A stretch of 64,000 nucleotides of DNA from Talinum fruticosum (lineage: Eukaryota; Streptophyta; Magnoliopsida; Caryophyllales; Talinaceae): contig JAITYX010000041.1 of the NCBI GenBank assembly GCA_021018815.1, positions 62,001 through 126,000 of the forward strand, written 5' to 3'. Of the stretch, positions 35,271 through 46,861 are shown in pieces. The position numbers were made by a program, and so were the translations under genes. A model generated the notes under the pieces. That model did no database searches and was not told where the DNA came from. It was given only the letters and a program-made list of their open reading frames with translations. Each line of letters starts with the position of its first letter. Position 1 is the first letter of the stretch.

Positions 35271-35641
35271 CTCTTTTCGAAATTTTTTTTTGTCCGGACA
35301 TCTAAGTTGTACTATTTGCTATTTTCTTCCCTTCTTTTTTGTTTTTTTGCTGAAAGGCAAGGGGAGAAATAGAGTCGAAACTTGTTGTCTTGTTTAGGGG
35401 GAGTTTTTCCGCCCTTTTGAATTTTAATGGATTAATGCATTTCATTATTAACTTCGAGTTCATTATTGCTAGTATGTCTTTTCCGAGTTAATGCTAATAA
35501 CTTAAAGCATACTTTATTTTTTTTGCTTCGATATATTAAGTATTGCTATGATCCATTGAGTATGTCTTACTCATACGCAAACTACTCGGAATCAATTTTT
35601 CCTCTAACAAAGTTTCTGTTTAAGTATGGAATGCCTTTCAT
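35271..35641 (+). other. Untranslated 3' region of element 2
   Basis: T-rich, no coding signal, ending in the PPT. Confidence 0.65.
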
Positions 35642-35655
35642 CAAAAAGGGGAGAT
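35642..35655 (+). promoter_or_regulatory. Polypurine tract, element 2
   Basis: CAAAAAGGGGAGAT directly before the TGAAG of the 3' LTR; the same tract as in element 3. Confidence 0.9.
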
Positions 35656-37232
35656 TGAAGACTCGGACACTCGCTCAATACTTTTCTCGAGTTATATAAA
35701 AGGAATCGAGTATAACAATTTCATACTCATAGAGTTTTGATTCCAAGGCATTCTCTCGCATCTCGAAACTTATTTGAGTAAAATAGTATATTCTCTAAGT
35801 GACACAGCTCTTACTTATTATATTTATTGCTTATCTCGTAAGCGACTCAAAAACTCGGTTCTTTGTTCCGAGTCCAACTTCACTCGGATTAATCGCAGAT
35901 TGAATATACCGAGTGTTTCGTCTTTTCTCATTCGTAATCCGACTTGTGGTTATAAGTCCTATCTTGTTGTAGTCGGTATTCTTAGCTTATTTCATGCTTA
36001 GTCTATATCAAGTTAATCCTCTCCGATATTCTTTATTGAACTTGATTCTTCGCTTAGACTAAGTCGGATGGAATTCCGAGTATCATGGATATTGGACTCG
36101 TAAAATTCCATTTCATTTCGACTCGGATAATCAGTTGGTTTATTTATCGTAATTATTTTATTATCTCGTGTCTAATCTTGGGCCAAAGTATTTTATACTT
36201 TGAGAACCAAAATTGATTTACTTTTTAGGTTATTCAATCGAGGATACACTTTTCAAACTACAAAAGTAACCGGCTTTAGAACGTCAAATCACCAGCAGAC
36301 ATGGCTCTTCACCTTCTCTCGCTCCAAGTGCCGATAGATTGTGTCGGGGCATGTCTGTTTCCAAATCTGGAAAACTGGAACGCCAAGCTTAACGGTGGTT
36401 TCTACCTTATCTTTCAAGACATCGCTAATGGTTTTGGGACTTCCAAGAGAGTTAAACCGTTGTCCAACGTTCATATTACAACGGATACTTTCCGAGTGAC
36501 TTAGAAAGCTTCTATCAACGGTCATAAAGGACTCTCGGTCGCAGATGAAGATAACGGCTACTCGCTCGGTCATCTATAAATAGAAGCCATCTCACAAGAC
36601 TTGAAGATTGCCGAATCTATCGTTAATACACATACTTGAGAAAAGTCATTGTATTTTACTTTCAATCTTCTACTTACAACTCCCACTCGTAATTCATTAC
36701 TTTCGAGTTGTAAGGTCTTGTACTCGATTACAAACTCTTTCTTACATTCTTTGTAAGGTCCCTTGACTAAGCCGTAAGGGTTAACTCAGCTTAGTTGTCC
36801 CTAGCTGTAAGGGTTATCTCAGCTAGGAAGTACTAGATCGGATAAGGGAATTTCGACTCTAGGAAAACTCGTATAGAGTTTTCTAAGGGAGCAACTCGGG
36901 TTCAGCCGGTTCACGGTATTTTGTGGCCTCAAAATAGTGAATTTAACTTCGTGTCCGGATTGACACGGCCCGTGGTTTTCTGCCCCAGGAGGGTTTCCAC
37001 GTAAAATCTAAGTGTTATCATTCCGAATTCATTCTAGACTCGAACAGACTTTACTACTCTTGTTCTTTCCGATTGATCTCCTTCCGAGTCCAATCTTTTC
37101 CGACCCTGTTGATAGACTCGGAATCTGCTTTTGTCTCTATTCTGCGCAAAAGAGCTTGATTCCACAAAGAATTTTCTATCACCCTATTCACCCCCTCTAG
37201 GGTGACTTAGACTCTCCCCGAGCAAACCTTCA
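35656..37232 (+). repeat. 3' LTR of SIRE element 2
   Basis: 1577 bp, same ends as the 5' LTR, followed by the target duplication CCTTT. TATA box TATAAATA at 36575-36582. Confidence 0.96.
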
Positions 37233-37237
37233 CCTTT

Positions 37238-39024
37238 GACAAGGTAGACTGGGCTCACTAGATTGCTTCCATTTCCAATCTTGCCAATACCCACTATCTT
37301 GCCTTTGCTTGTCATCTCCAAAAGTCACTTTTCCTCCATTGTATGATTCTAGCTCGAAAAGAGTCCTTGGTCACTTGACATGTGTCATGAACAACCGCTG
37401 TCCGGTACCAATGTCCTCTTAATCTCTTCCGAGTGACCTGCAAAACAACGAGAATCTAACCCTTCTCACTTCCTCTTAATCTCTTCCGAGTCCTCCCTTC
37501 ATTTACGTGAATGGGACCGTGCTCAGCTTTCCTGAACTTTACAGTTCCGGAATCCTTTTGAACAATTTTGAGTAGGAATTGGATTCTTCCTCTTTGTTGA
37601 AACCAAGACCTTCTTTTCGAAAAGAGACACATTGTGATCCTAAGAGCATGTCAAGGTTCTTCGACCTTGAGTAAACTTTAAAACCAGCTCTTCGGACTCA
37701 GTAAGCTTCCTTTTTAGTCTTGAGTTCTTTGAGTGTGAGTCTCGGCTTTTCCAATTCGTTTTTCAAAGAATTGCTCTCGAAGAAATCGACTCAAGTTGTT
37801 CTTTGAAATAAGAAGAGTCGAATTGGACTTTTCTTCCAAAGTAAAAATGTATTTAGCTAAATCGACTTTGGAGAATTTGAGGAAATAGTCAATTACCTCT
37901 TGAGGATTAGTTTCCTCATTGTCCGATTCCGAGTCCGAGTCTCTTTCAGCTTCCGAGTCGGACATTGGCATTAAACACTTCAAGTCGTCCGAGTCCTCGT
38001 CCTCCTCCGATGAGTCCTCATCGCTCCATGTTGCAATCATGGCCTTCTTCTTCTTTCTCGTCCCTTTTCCTCTTCGGACAGTCCTTGACTATGTGGTCTT
38101 TGCTGCCACACTCGAAACATCCGGAATTCTTAGATAAAGATAACTTAGAAGGGGAAAAATACTTACCTTTCCGGTCTCTTTTATCTTTCTTGTAGAATTC
38201 TTCCTTTGGCCTTTTGTCCCATCTTTTGTGCTTCATTATTCTCTTGAAGCCTCTTGCAATAAGCGCCATGGGATCTTCTTCTAAGTCGATGGAGCTCAGA
38301 TTTGCTTCTTTAGATTCCGAGGCTTTCGAGTGTTATGTTCTTTTTGGAACCGCCCTCAGCATCCTCTTCTTCTAGATGGATTTCGTGTGTTAGAAGCTTT
38401 CCGATGAGCTCATCCGGCTTTAGCTGTGCAAGATTCCGAGCCTCCTCTATGGCGAGTTACTTTTGGACCCCATCGTCTCTTGGGTAGGCTTCGAGAATTT
38501 TCCAGGCACATTTCTTCATAGGAAATTTTCTTTCCCAGAGATTTGAGATTATTGGTAATCTTAGTGAAGCGAATGAACATCCGAGTAATGTTCTCTTCGG
38601 CTCCATCTTGAAAAGCTCATATTTGTGAAGATATTGACTTATCTTTGCTTGTCCGACCTCGCTTGTGCCTTCGTAAGTGTTGACAAGGGTGTCCCACACT
38701 TCTTTTGCTGAATCACAGGCGGACACTCGGTTGTATTCTTCCGAGCTAATGGCGCACATCAAAATGTTCATTGCCTTGAAGTTCTTCTTGAACTTCTCTC
38801 GCTTCTCTGGAGTGAATTTGGCTTTTGTCTTGGGAATGATTCCGAATTCATCTGTCTTCATTGGAATGTAGTTTCCTTGTTGTATGATTTCCCATACCTC
38901 TTCATCATGATCCATAAGGAAACATTCCATAAGCTTCTTCCAAGTGCCCAAAGTTTGATCCTTTGAATTTTGGTGGCCTGTTGGAAGATCTTCCTTCGTC
39001 GAACTCTCCGGTGTTCCGAGCCAT
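37238..39024 (-). pseudogene. gag and protease start of SIRE element 3
   Basis: The gag ATG is at 39024 (MARNTGEFDEGRSSN). 38951-38457 is a 164-codon frame with KKLMECFLMDHDEEVWEIIQ, then NYIPMKTDE, KREKFKKNFKAMNILMCAIS, KEVWDTLVNTYEG and SEVGQAKISQYLHKYELFKM. It then shifts frame before LPKRRWGPK. The knuckle CFECGSKDHIVKDC is intact at about 38130-38090. An acidic stretch and KVDLAKYIFTLEEKS follow. The protease DSGCSRHMS-type text lies near 37390-37360 in broken frame. The reading stops at 37238 where element 2 is inserted and continues at 26362. It is 5' to the pol genes of the same element on the minus strand. Confidence 0.88.
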
Positions 39025-39070
39025 TTGATCTTTAGACCTTTGGATTGTTAGATCCTTTCTGAAAGGCTAG

Positions 39071-39084
39071 GCTTTGATACCAAT
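39071..39084 (-). promoter_or_regulatory. Primer-binding site, element 3
   Basis: GCTTTGATACCA on the + strand is TGGTATCAAAGC on the coding strand, one base from the initiator-Met tRNA complement and different from the variant in element 2. Confidence 0.9.
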
Positions 39085-40664
39085 TGAAGGTTTGCTCGGG
39101 AGAGTCCGAGTCACCCTAGAGGAGGATGAATAGGGTGATAGAAGTTTTTCCTGGAAACGTTCGCTCTTTTGTTAATGAAGAGACAGAGACAAGTTATGAG
39201 TCAAACAACGAGGTCGGAAAAGCTTGGACTCGAAATGCTATCACGAACAAACACGCAAGTCAAGTAGGAGTAAAATGACTGTCCGAGTCTAGAATGAACT
39301 CGGAAAGATAACACTTAGAAATTACGTGGAAACCCTCCCGGGGCAGAAAACCACGGACCGTGTCAATCCGGACACGAAGTCAAATCCACTATTTTGAGTC
39401 CACAAAATACCGTGAACTGATCGAACCCGAGTTGCTCCCTTAGACAACTCTATACAAGTTTTCCTAGACTCGGAAATTCCCTTATCCGATCTAGTACTTC
39501 CTAGCTGAGATAACCCTTACAGCTACGGACAACTAAGCTGATTTAACCCTTACAGCTTAGTCAAGGGACCTTACAAAGAATGTAAGAAAGAGTTTGTAAT
39601 CGAGTACAAGACCTTACAACTCAAAAAGTAATGAATTACAGAGTGGGAGTTGTAAGTAGAAGATTGAAAGTAAATACAATGACTTTGAGCAAGTATGTGT
39701 ATTAACAATATGTTCGGCAATCTTCAAGTCTTGTGAGGTGGCTTCTATTTATAGATGACCAGGCAGAGTAGCCGTTATCTTCATCTACCGACCGAGAGTC
39801 CTCTATGACCGTTGATAGAAGCTTTACGAGTCACTCGAAAGTATCCGTTGTAATGTGAACGTTGGACAACGGTTTAACTCTCTTGGAAGTCCCAAAACCA
39901 TTGGCGGTGTCTAGAAAGATAAGTTGGAAACCACCGTTAAGCTTGGCGTTTCAGTTTTCCAGATTTGGAAATAGACAGCCACGACACAATCTTCCGGGAC
40001 TGGAGCAGAGAAGGTGAAAAGCCATGTCTCGCTGGTGATTTGACGTTCGAAGCCGGTTACTTTTGTAGTTTGAAAAGTGTATCCTCGATTGAATAACCTA
40101 CAAAAGTAAATCAATTTTGGTTCTCAAAGTATAAAATACTTTGGTCCAAGATTAGACACGAGATAATAAAATAATTATGATAATTAATCGACTAAATATC
40201 TAAGTCGGAAGAGGAATGGAATTTTCCGAGTCCAATATCCATGTAACTCAAAATTCCATCGAGCTAGTCCGAGCAAAGAATCAAGTTAAGTCAAGAACAT
40301 CGAGTGAGATACCTTGATATAGACTAAGCATGAAACAGACTAGAGGTACTGACTCTAATGAAATAAAGCTTATAACCGGAAGTCGGATTCGAGTGATAAA
40401 AGACGAAATACTAGTCTATTCAATCTGCGATAAATCCGAGTGATGAGGGACTCGGAACAGAGAACCGGTTTTCCGAGTCACTTACGGATAAGCAAGAAAT
40501 ATAAGAAGTAAGAGCTGTATCACTTAGAGAAGATACCATTTTACTCAAAGAAGTTTCGAGATACGAGAGAATGCCTTGGAATCAAAACTCTATAAGTATG
40601 AGATGGTTATACTCGATTCATTTAATGCAACTCGAAATGCGTTGAGAAGTGTCTCGAGTCTTCA
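39085..40664 (-). repeat. 5' LTR of SIRE element 3
   Basis: 1580 bp, TGAAGG...TCTTCA on the + strand, followed by the target duplication GGACA (40665-40669). TATA box in minus orientation at 39746-39753. Confidence 0.95.
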
Positions 40665-40669
40665 GGACA

Positions 40670-41967
40670 TGGGTGTGGCAAGTTAAAAACAATGCCCCAC
40701 CTATCATAAGTCATTACTGATGAGACCATATTAGTAAATGGTGAGCAAACTTTTTTATACAAAATGAAACAATGGATCGTGGATGTGAATGATAAATCAG
40801 CTTCCTCCCCAAGGGAGATGGTTAGCATTATCATGTGGAATGTCCGAGACCTTAATGGCCCCATTAAGTGAAAGGTTGTTACTAGTCTTTGCAAAAAATA
40901 TTGAAATCTCATTTGGGGACTACAGGAGACAAAAGTAAGAGATATAAATGTTGATCATGTGCACAATAACCTTTGCAAAGATTGGGGATGTCATTAATAA
41001 TGATACCTATCCTCTTGGTAGAATTTGGGTTTTTGGAATAAAAACAAGGTCTCCATGGCAGTTAGAAGAATGACTATGCAAATTACTCATTGTCAAGTTG
41101 TTATACAAGGTACGATACATATCTATGTGTCTTTCGTTTATGCATTTAATGATGAGGGCTTGAAGATGGACCTCTAGAACACATTTAGAGAGATAGTTAG
41201 TAGTTGTGATGGACCATGGTTGGTTATGAGGGATGTCAACGAGTGTTTGGAATTGTGATGATAGAATTAGTGGCAATGCAATTGATCCGGAGACTACATG
41301 GATTTTCATAGTCTGTATTGAAGATTGTAACCTTAAGGAGTTGAAATGGATTGGACAAAGATTCACATTGTTAAATAACCACATAAGTGGGACTAGAATT
41401 TTTTCCAAAATTGATAGGGCTTTTGGGAACACTACATGGATCAACTTGTTTGGAGGTATGCTTGTCCAGGTTTTTAGCTTAGGATGTATCATACCATACT
41501 CCTATCTTAGTGTCATTGGACCAGCAGTTTAAACCTCAACCAAAGAAGTTTCTATATTTTAAGGTGTGGGCTGCATCTCCACAATACGAACAGATTGTAC
41601 CAAAACTTGGCGGACACATATTCAAGGATATCCTATGGTAAGAGTCTACCACAAGTTACAACAACTGCAAAAAGCACTTTGGGGATCGGACCATCAAAGC
41701 AAGGACAATATTGCACAAACTACAACAAGATCTCTTGATAGATCCAATGAACATTGACCTACAGGAAAGAGAGAAGTTGGCATACTATGAGTTTGAGGCT
41801 AAGCTTGCTTCGAAACGGAATTTCTCAATCGAAAAGTAAAGCCCAATGGCGGACAAATGGGGACCAAAATACCCAATCTGTTTTATGCAACTATCAAACA
41901 AAGAGCCTACAAAAATTCCATGTTATTGATTCAAGATGAGAGAGGGGTTGAGCATTCAAGCATAACA
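40670..41967 (+). pseudogene. LINE endonuclease and start of ORF2, broken
   Basis: Continues the LINE after SIRE element 3. IIMWNVRDLNGP near 40827-40862 matches the first block of the APE-type endonuclease, GLQETKV near 40916-40936 has the catalytic Glu, YVSFVYAFNDEG is near 41127, and WLVMRDVNE near 41219-41245 is the GDFNE-like block. 41233-41532 reads LKWIGQRFT, then GTRIFSKIDRAFGN, the conserved KLDR-like segment. The linker before RT follows (41560-41940) with GPKYPICFMQL. The endonuclease nicks target DNA to prime reverse transcription. Frequent stops show it is inactive. The overlapping minus-strand ORF of 161 codons is a shadow. Confidence 0.8.
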
Positions 41968-43576
41968 TGCATCAAACATGCTTTTACAACCTAACACTAG
42001 GCTATCGGGTACAGGCATCATGCCCACTAAACCAATACAACCACATATTGTGGAATTGGGGGCAAATCTCACAATACAGACAGTAATATGCAATTTTAAC
42101 GGCGAGCCCATTAGGTGTGATCAGGAGAAGATGAGAGAGAAATTGGGATAGAGAACAAAAGACGAGGAACGCAGAAGCGAAGGAGAAGCAGAAGTAGGGA
42201 AAGAAAGGAGGAACGGGAAAATAGAAATAGAGGGAGGCAAGGGGGAGCGAGAGGAAAGCGAGAGAGGGAGAAAGCGCGAGGGGCCGTCCGAACGGCGAGG
42301 ACGCCGCCGCCGGTGGGCGAAGGGAGAGCCGGGGCTCGGGAGGCCGAGCAGAGCAAAAGAAGAAAGGGGAACGAAGAACGTGAAAGCAGAGGAAAGCGAG
42401 AAGACGACGAGAGCCAGCGTAGGGACGAGAGAGGAAGAAGAGCACGGCGTGCTCGCATGGCCGGTTAGCGCGAAGAGGGAGCCGGCGAGACCGAACAGAA
42501 CCAAGGCCAGGGGTTTGAGAACCCGAAAACAATAGAGCGAGAGGGAAACAGCGAGAGTTTGAGCGAAGGTAGAAGAAGTGGGCCCGGGAAGAAGAAGGAA
42601 GGGGGAAGCGAGAGGAAGAAAGGGAAAGAGGAAACAGAAATTGAAACCCAATTCGAAACCTTCTAAAACTGAAATTCTTAGAACCTCTAAGAATATGAGG
42701 TGAGTAATATGAATTCATCCTCCAAAATAAAATGAATTAGGTTGATTCAACATGAATTCGAAGTATGAAATGGGAAACCCTAAGCTAATTGAAGGAGTTA
42801 GAGACTTAAATTCACTAAATTAGCAACTCACGAATCAAAGAGCATGTTGTGATTATGTGATATCTAGTTCTGAATTTGTGATGTTTAAGTATAATTGAGC
42901 ATGATTATTGAGAATCGGATGAGATTAGTTGAACGAGAATTAGGGGAAAATCGAAAGTTAAGTTCATGACTTATGTGTAGATTTTCGGTAATTATGCATG
43001 CTGTCCGAATTTCTGTGAATTCATGTGTAGCCCAAATTTCCTGAAAGTTTTACTGCAACTTTGTGGCAGTTTATGGAAATTCCTGCAAAATTTGGTATGC
43101 ATTGGATGAGTAGATTGGGAGATATGCAATTTTAAGTGAAAATGTGCTGTTTTGGGCTAAATCGGAACTAACCGAGTAACTGAATTAAGAACTGAGATTT
43201 AAGAAGCTATGTGGCTAGATTAAAAGATATATATTGATGAAGAAAAGTTATAGAACCATTAACCACCTATACGCGATATTACGCGAGCACGAAAACGATG
43301 AGTTCATTGATTAGGAATCCTAATTGACATGTTTGTGTGATTATGTGTTTATCCCGAATTACATCGATTATAAATGACATAAGCATGTGTATGTGAAATG
43401 AATTGATTATACTTGAGTTGGAACTTGCTTATGTGAATTGCTTGTTTTGAAGAAGTTACGTATGAAAGCGTTGAGCGTGAATTATATGAATTAAGTATAT
43501 CTTATGTATAAGTAATAAGAAGATAAGAAACATAAAGAACTAAAGAAGGGAGAAAGGATTGTGTTATTGATCTAAG

Positions 43577-43780
43577 ACCCCACGAATTAAAGAGCCCTCT
43601 GAAGCTATGGCCATAGAAGTGTCTATCAACCCGAAGCCACGAATTATTTTGCTTCTACGAATTATTGACAGTATGCGTCCTTCAAGGAAGGGAGGCTGCC
43701 TCAAAGCCACGAATGATTTTGCCTCGAGCCCACGAATTATATGCCTCCGTGAACTTAGCCCACAAATTATTTTGGCTCCA
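43577..43780 (+). repeat. Imperfect repeats of a CCACGAATTATTTTGCCTC-like word
   Basis: Five or six diverged copies in the LTR: CCCCACGAATTAAAG, GCCACGAATTATTTTGC, TACGAATTATTGAC, GCCACGAATGATTTTGCCTC, CCCACGAATTATATGCCTC and CCCACAAATTATTTTGGCTC. Confidence 0.8.
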
Positions 43781-43997
43781 AGAACTGGTTCTTTAGAGCG
43801 GAACATAAATCTTCTTTCCATTCGGAACTAAAAAGACTTAAAAGCATTATGATGTGAAGAAACGAATGATCATGCATAATGAGCAAGAAAGAATGAATCT
43901 ATGATTTATGAAATGCATGATTGAACTCAAGAAGAAGAATGAGAAGAAGAACGAATCCTAATTTCATAAGAAATGAATGCGATAAGAACTAAGACAT

Positions 43998-44061
43998 GAT
44001 TTACGTGATGAATGACTTACTTGATGAATGATTTACGTGATAAATGATTTACATGATGAAT
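43998..44061 (+). repeat. 16-bp minisatellite, four units
   Basis: GATTTACGTGATGAAT at 43998-44013, then three near copies at 44014, 44030 and 44046, each 16 bases with one to three changes. Confidence 0.92.
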
Positions 44062-44780
44062 GATTCTATGACTTACTTGCGTAGAAAGATGAATGAAGTA
44101 TGTTTGATTGAATTCATGAGTAATTGATGTCATTATGTTTCTCGGCAAGTTGGTAAGTATAGAATCTCGCATGTCTTAAGCATGTATGATCCGAATTGCA
44201 TGTTATGAATGAACTGTGAACTTACGTGTGTTTGTTAATGAATTAATGTGCAAAGCGAAACTGGGGTTGGGTTTGGATTATTCACTGGGCTAGTGGAGCT
44301 CATGACCTCACCAACATTTCAGGTACGAAGTTAAGACTCGCAGGAGTTGCCTTTGGCTTTCGAAATAGCGATCAGATAGGAGATGCTAGACTTACTCGTA
44401 TATTTATTTGTCTTTTGTTTGTAAGGATGTTGTAAAGATCGGTTGTATTTGAACTTAAGTTTTGACGATGAATGTAAAAGCCCCGTGTGAATACTCCAAG
44501 CGTGTGGCTCGTTGAGTTGTGTTGTGTTTCTCCGAGCGTGTGGCTCGTTGAGTTTAAGATTGTGTTTCGTGCAAGGTTAAGGCTTTAAGCCTATGGGATT
44601 AGCCATGTTACGGAGGAAACTCTGTCAAAATTCTCAGGAAAACCTTTGGAAACCTAGGATTACACTTCGCCAATCCAAGAAAGGGTTATTAACCCCAAGT
44701 TGAGATCTTAAGCAGCCTTAGGGGTTCCTCTCGGGAACCCCGGCATGTAATACTCCTAGGGTGGGTCTAGGGGTGTTACA

Positions 44781-46861
44781 TAACCTTAGCTATTATGGAT
44801 TTTTTTAGGGCAAAAAGTCTGCTGCTCGAACTAATAGCCACTATGATTACCCGGGTGCCCAAAATGCGAAACCCTCTTCAAGCTAGTGACTTCGGACCCA
44901 TTGCTTGCTGCACCACTATTTACAAACGCATAGCCAAAGTTTTGTGTGCTAGATTGAAAAAAGTACTGCTTACTATCGTCCATGTGAATCGGGGTGGCTT
45001 TGTTCCTAGAAAAATAATCATTGAGAAAATACTCATCACTCGGGACTTGATTCAATTATACCAAAGGAAACATGCTTCTCCTAGATGCCTCATGAAAATT
45101 GACCTCAAAAAGGCATATGATAGAGTTGCTTAGGTAGTAGTACAAGATGTAATGACTATAATGAAGTTCTCCCTAAATTCATAATGTGGATTATGGAGTG
45201 CATCTCTTCTACCAGCTACCAAATTGCAATTAATGGGGAACTCACAAACAACATTCTAGGTGCCGGGGTCTTAGACAGGGGGACCCCTTATCTCCCCTCC
45301 TATTTGTGATTATCATGGAATATCGTATACGAACACTCGAGCAACAGAGTATGAAAGAGATCTTTAGATATCACCCATTATGAAAGAGGATGGAGATCGT
45401 GAATCTATGATTTGTTGATGATCTACAACTATTCAACAAACGGGACTACAACTCTGTTGACTTACTCGTGATAGGGTTTGAGCACTTTATAAAGGCTACT
45501 TGGGCTGGCTGCAAACAAAACCAAATCCCAAGTATATATCAATGGTACAAGAAAGGATCAAAAGAGCCAAATTCAGCAGAGAACGGGGTTTAATGGGGAG
45601 CAGTTCCCCATGAGATACCTTAGGATACCTTTGTCACCAACAAAATGAGGCCTGAAAGAATGCCACAAAATTGTAGAGAAAGTACAAGTTAGGTCGCAAT
45701 TAGTAGCGACAAGGAAATTTTCATATGCTAGTCCTTGATATTTATATTACCCCAAGAAACAATAAGGTAGGTGTAGAAGTTATATAGAAATTTCTTATGG
45801 GCGAAGGGTGAAAGGAGGAGTCTATACCCAATTTCCTAGCATACTACATGTAGAACAAAAAAGAGGGTGTTCTCAACATCGAAAGCTGTGAAATTTGGAG
45901 TATTGCAGCTGTGGGGAAACTAATCGGGCAGTCTCTACCAAGGCTGATTCACTATAGGTCCAGTGGGTAAATGAAATATACCTCAAAGGTAAGAATTTTT
46001 GGGATTATACACTTACCCCCACTACTAGCTGGTACTTGGAGAAAATTGCACAAAATGAAGCAAAGGTTCAGGCAGAGTTATGTAGATGGGCTTTGGAACC
46101 ATCAACACACATACACAACCAAAGGGGATACCAAATGCTAATAGGGCAGGAATAGGTATTTCTCTACCGACAAGTAGCATGGACACCTATTGTAATACCT
46201 AAGCATAAATACACCATGTGGATGCTCCTACAGGAGAGGCTCCTAACTAGGAACATATTGGTTCATATTGGAGTACCTGTACATGATACAAGTTGTGTTC
46301 TATGTGGAGAAAGCTCGAAACCACTACTCATCTATTTTTCTAATGTGCATTTAGCAAAGAGGTACTAGCTTCCATGCCTAATTGCATCCGAACTCAAGAC
46401 AATGACGTAGGCTAGGAAGAAAGATTGAGGGATATAAAGGGTTCATAGGTACAAAAAACACCATATGGGCTTTAGTAGCTTCCTCGTTGTTATTATATTT
46501 GGGGGGAGATGTTGCGAGTCTTCACAAATAACAAAACAGACCCGAAGGGATTAATTATGGCCATCAAAAGAGAGATGCATGTCGAATACAACACAAACTA
46601 ACCAAGTACAACAAAGCGTAGAAATAGGAAATGGATGGAAAAGCTACTACAGGAGCTGAGCACCGAAACTAATGCACATCCGGCTAATGACAACCCTTCC
46701 TAAAAGGTGGGTCATTGAACCAAAGAGACTGCATTTTTCATTTTATTTTTCAACACTTCATATAGGGAGTTGTTTATAGTGAATCCTTCTACGAGATATC
46801 CTCATGTTTCATGATAGCGATGGAAACGGCTTAAACTTCTCATCAAAAAAAAAAAAAAAAA
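44781..46861 (+). pseudogene. LINE reverse transcriptase, zf-RVT and poly(A) tail
   Basis: 44795-45133 reads TMITRVPKMRNPLQASDFGP, then YKRIAKVLCARLK, GGFVPRKIIIEKILITRDLI and SPRCLMKIDLKKAYDRVA, the N-terminal RT blocks of plant LINEs. After frameshifts FVDDLQLF (near 45410-45433) is the active-site box. A C-terminal stretch with CVLCGESSKPLL near 46300 is the start of zf-RVT. The element ends with 17 A (46845-46861). Numerous stops are present. This RT would prime on nicked DNA (target-primed reverse transcription). Domain order with the endonuclease upstream confirms one split LINE. Confidence 0.83.

Larger units (their letters stand above)
26368..37232 (+). mobile_element. SIRE/Maximus-like Ty1/copia retrotransposon, element 2
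   Basis: The innermost insertion. It is 10,865 bp from TGAAG to CTTCA with a perfect target duplication CCTTT (26363-26367 and 37233-37237) made from the protease/GPI region of element 3. Element 3 reads straight through when element 2 and one CCTTT are ignored (TTTTAGTCCTTT then GACAAGGTAGAC). It contains both LTRs, PBS, gag, pol, ORF3 and PPT in order. It is the youngest in this stack but is still interrupted by stops and frameshifts. Confidence 0.97.
19119..40664 (-). mobile_element. SIRE/Maximus-like Ty1/copia retrotransposon, element 3
   Basis: The LTRs at both ends read TGAAGG...TCTTCA on the + strand (family LTR inverted). They are flanked by a perfect duplication GGACA (19114-19118 and 40665-40669) of the LINE ORF1 sequence. 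Reading on the minus strand, gag comes first at the right, then protease, integrase, RT, RNase H, ORF3, PPT and the 3' LTR at the left. SIRE element 2 lies inside it (26368-37232). Without it element 3 is about 10.7 kb. It carries frameshifts in all genes. Confidence 0.95.
41968..44780 (+). mobile_element. Ty3/gypsy solo LTR (Tekay/Del-like) inside the LINE
   Basis: The right end GGGGTGTTACA with CGGCATGTAATACTCCTAG just before, and the segment CACTGGGCTAGTGGAGCTCA...TTTCAGGTACGA near 44284-44335, are typical of long chromovirus LTR 3' halves. It splits the LINE between the ORF2 linker and the RT. The left edge is uncertain: TAACA then TG at 41963-41969 pairs loosely with TAACC at 44781-44785 as a 5-bp duplication (4 of 5). 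The first 150 bases could instead be LINE sequence. GA-rich 42110-42650 generates long minus-strand ORFs without meaning. No internal gypsy genes are present. Confidence 0.62.
18114..46861 (+). mobile_element. LINE (L1/RTE-like plant non-LTR) split by nested insertions
   Basis: It starts near 18114, where unit 1 homology stops, and ends in a 17-A tail (46845-46861), after which unit 1 resumes. Its domains in order are a DUF4283-type ORF1 with a zinc knuckle, endonuclease, reverse transcriptase with FVDD, and zf-RVT. It was interrupted by SIRE element 3 (19119-40664, plus the 5-bp duplication) and by a gypsy solo LTR (about 41968-44780). Without these about 4.4 kb remain, so some sequence has been lost. 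A clean target duplication is not readable: the left flank is TAACCCAAGTC and the right flank follows the A tail. Confidence 0.85.

Noticed and set aside
34130..35397. Several overlapping ORFs of 110-200 codons on both strands
   Set aside because: GC-rich ORF3 region of element 2 keeps several frames open; only the frame with homology to copies 1 and 3 is used.
41007..41492. Minus-strand ORF of 161 codons
   Set aside because: It lies over the LINE endonuclease, which is recognisable on the plus strand.
42002..42718. Long minus-strand ORFs (up to 238 codons) rich in Ser, Leu, Pro and Phe
   Set aside because: They come from the GA-rich part of the gypsy LTR; several frames are open at once and no domain pattern is visible.
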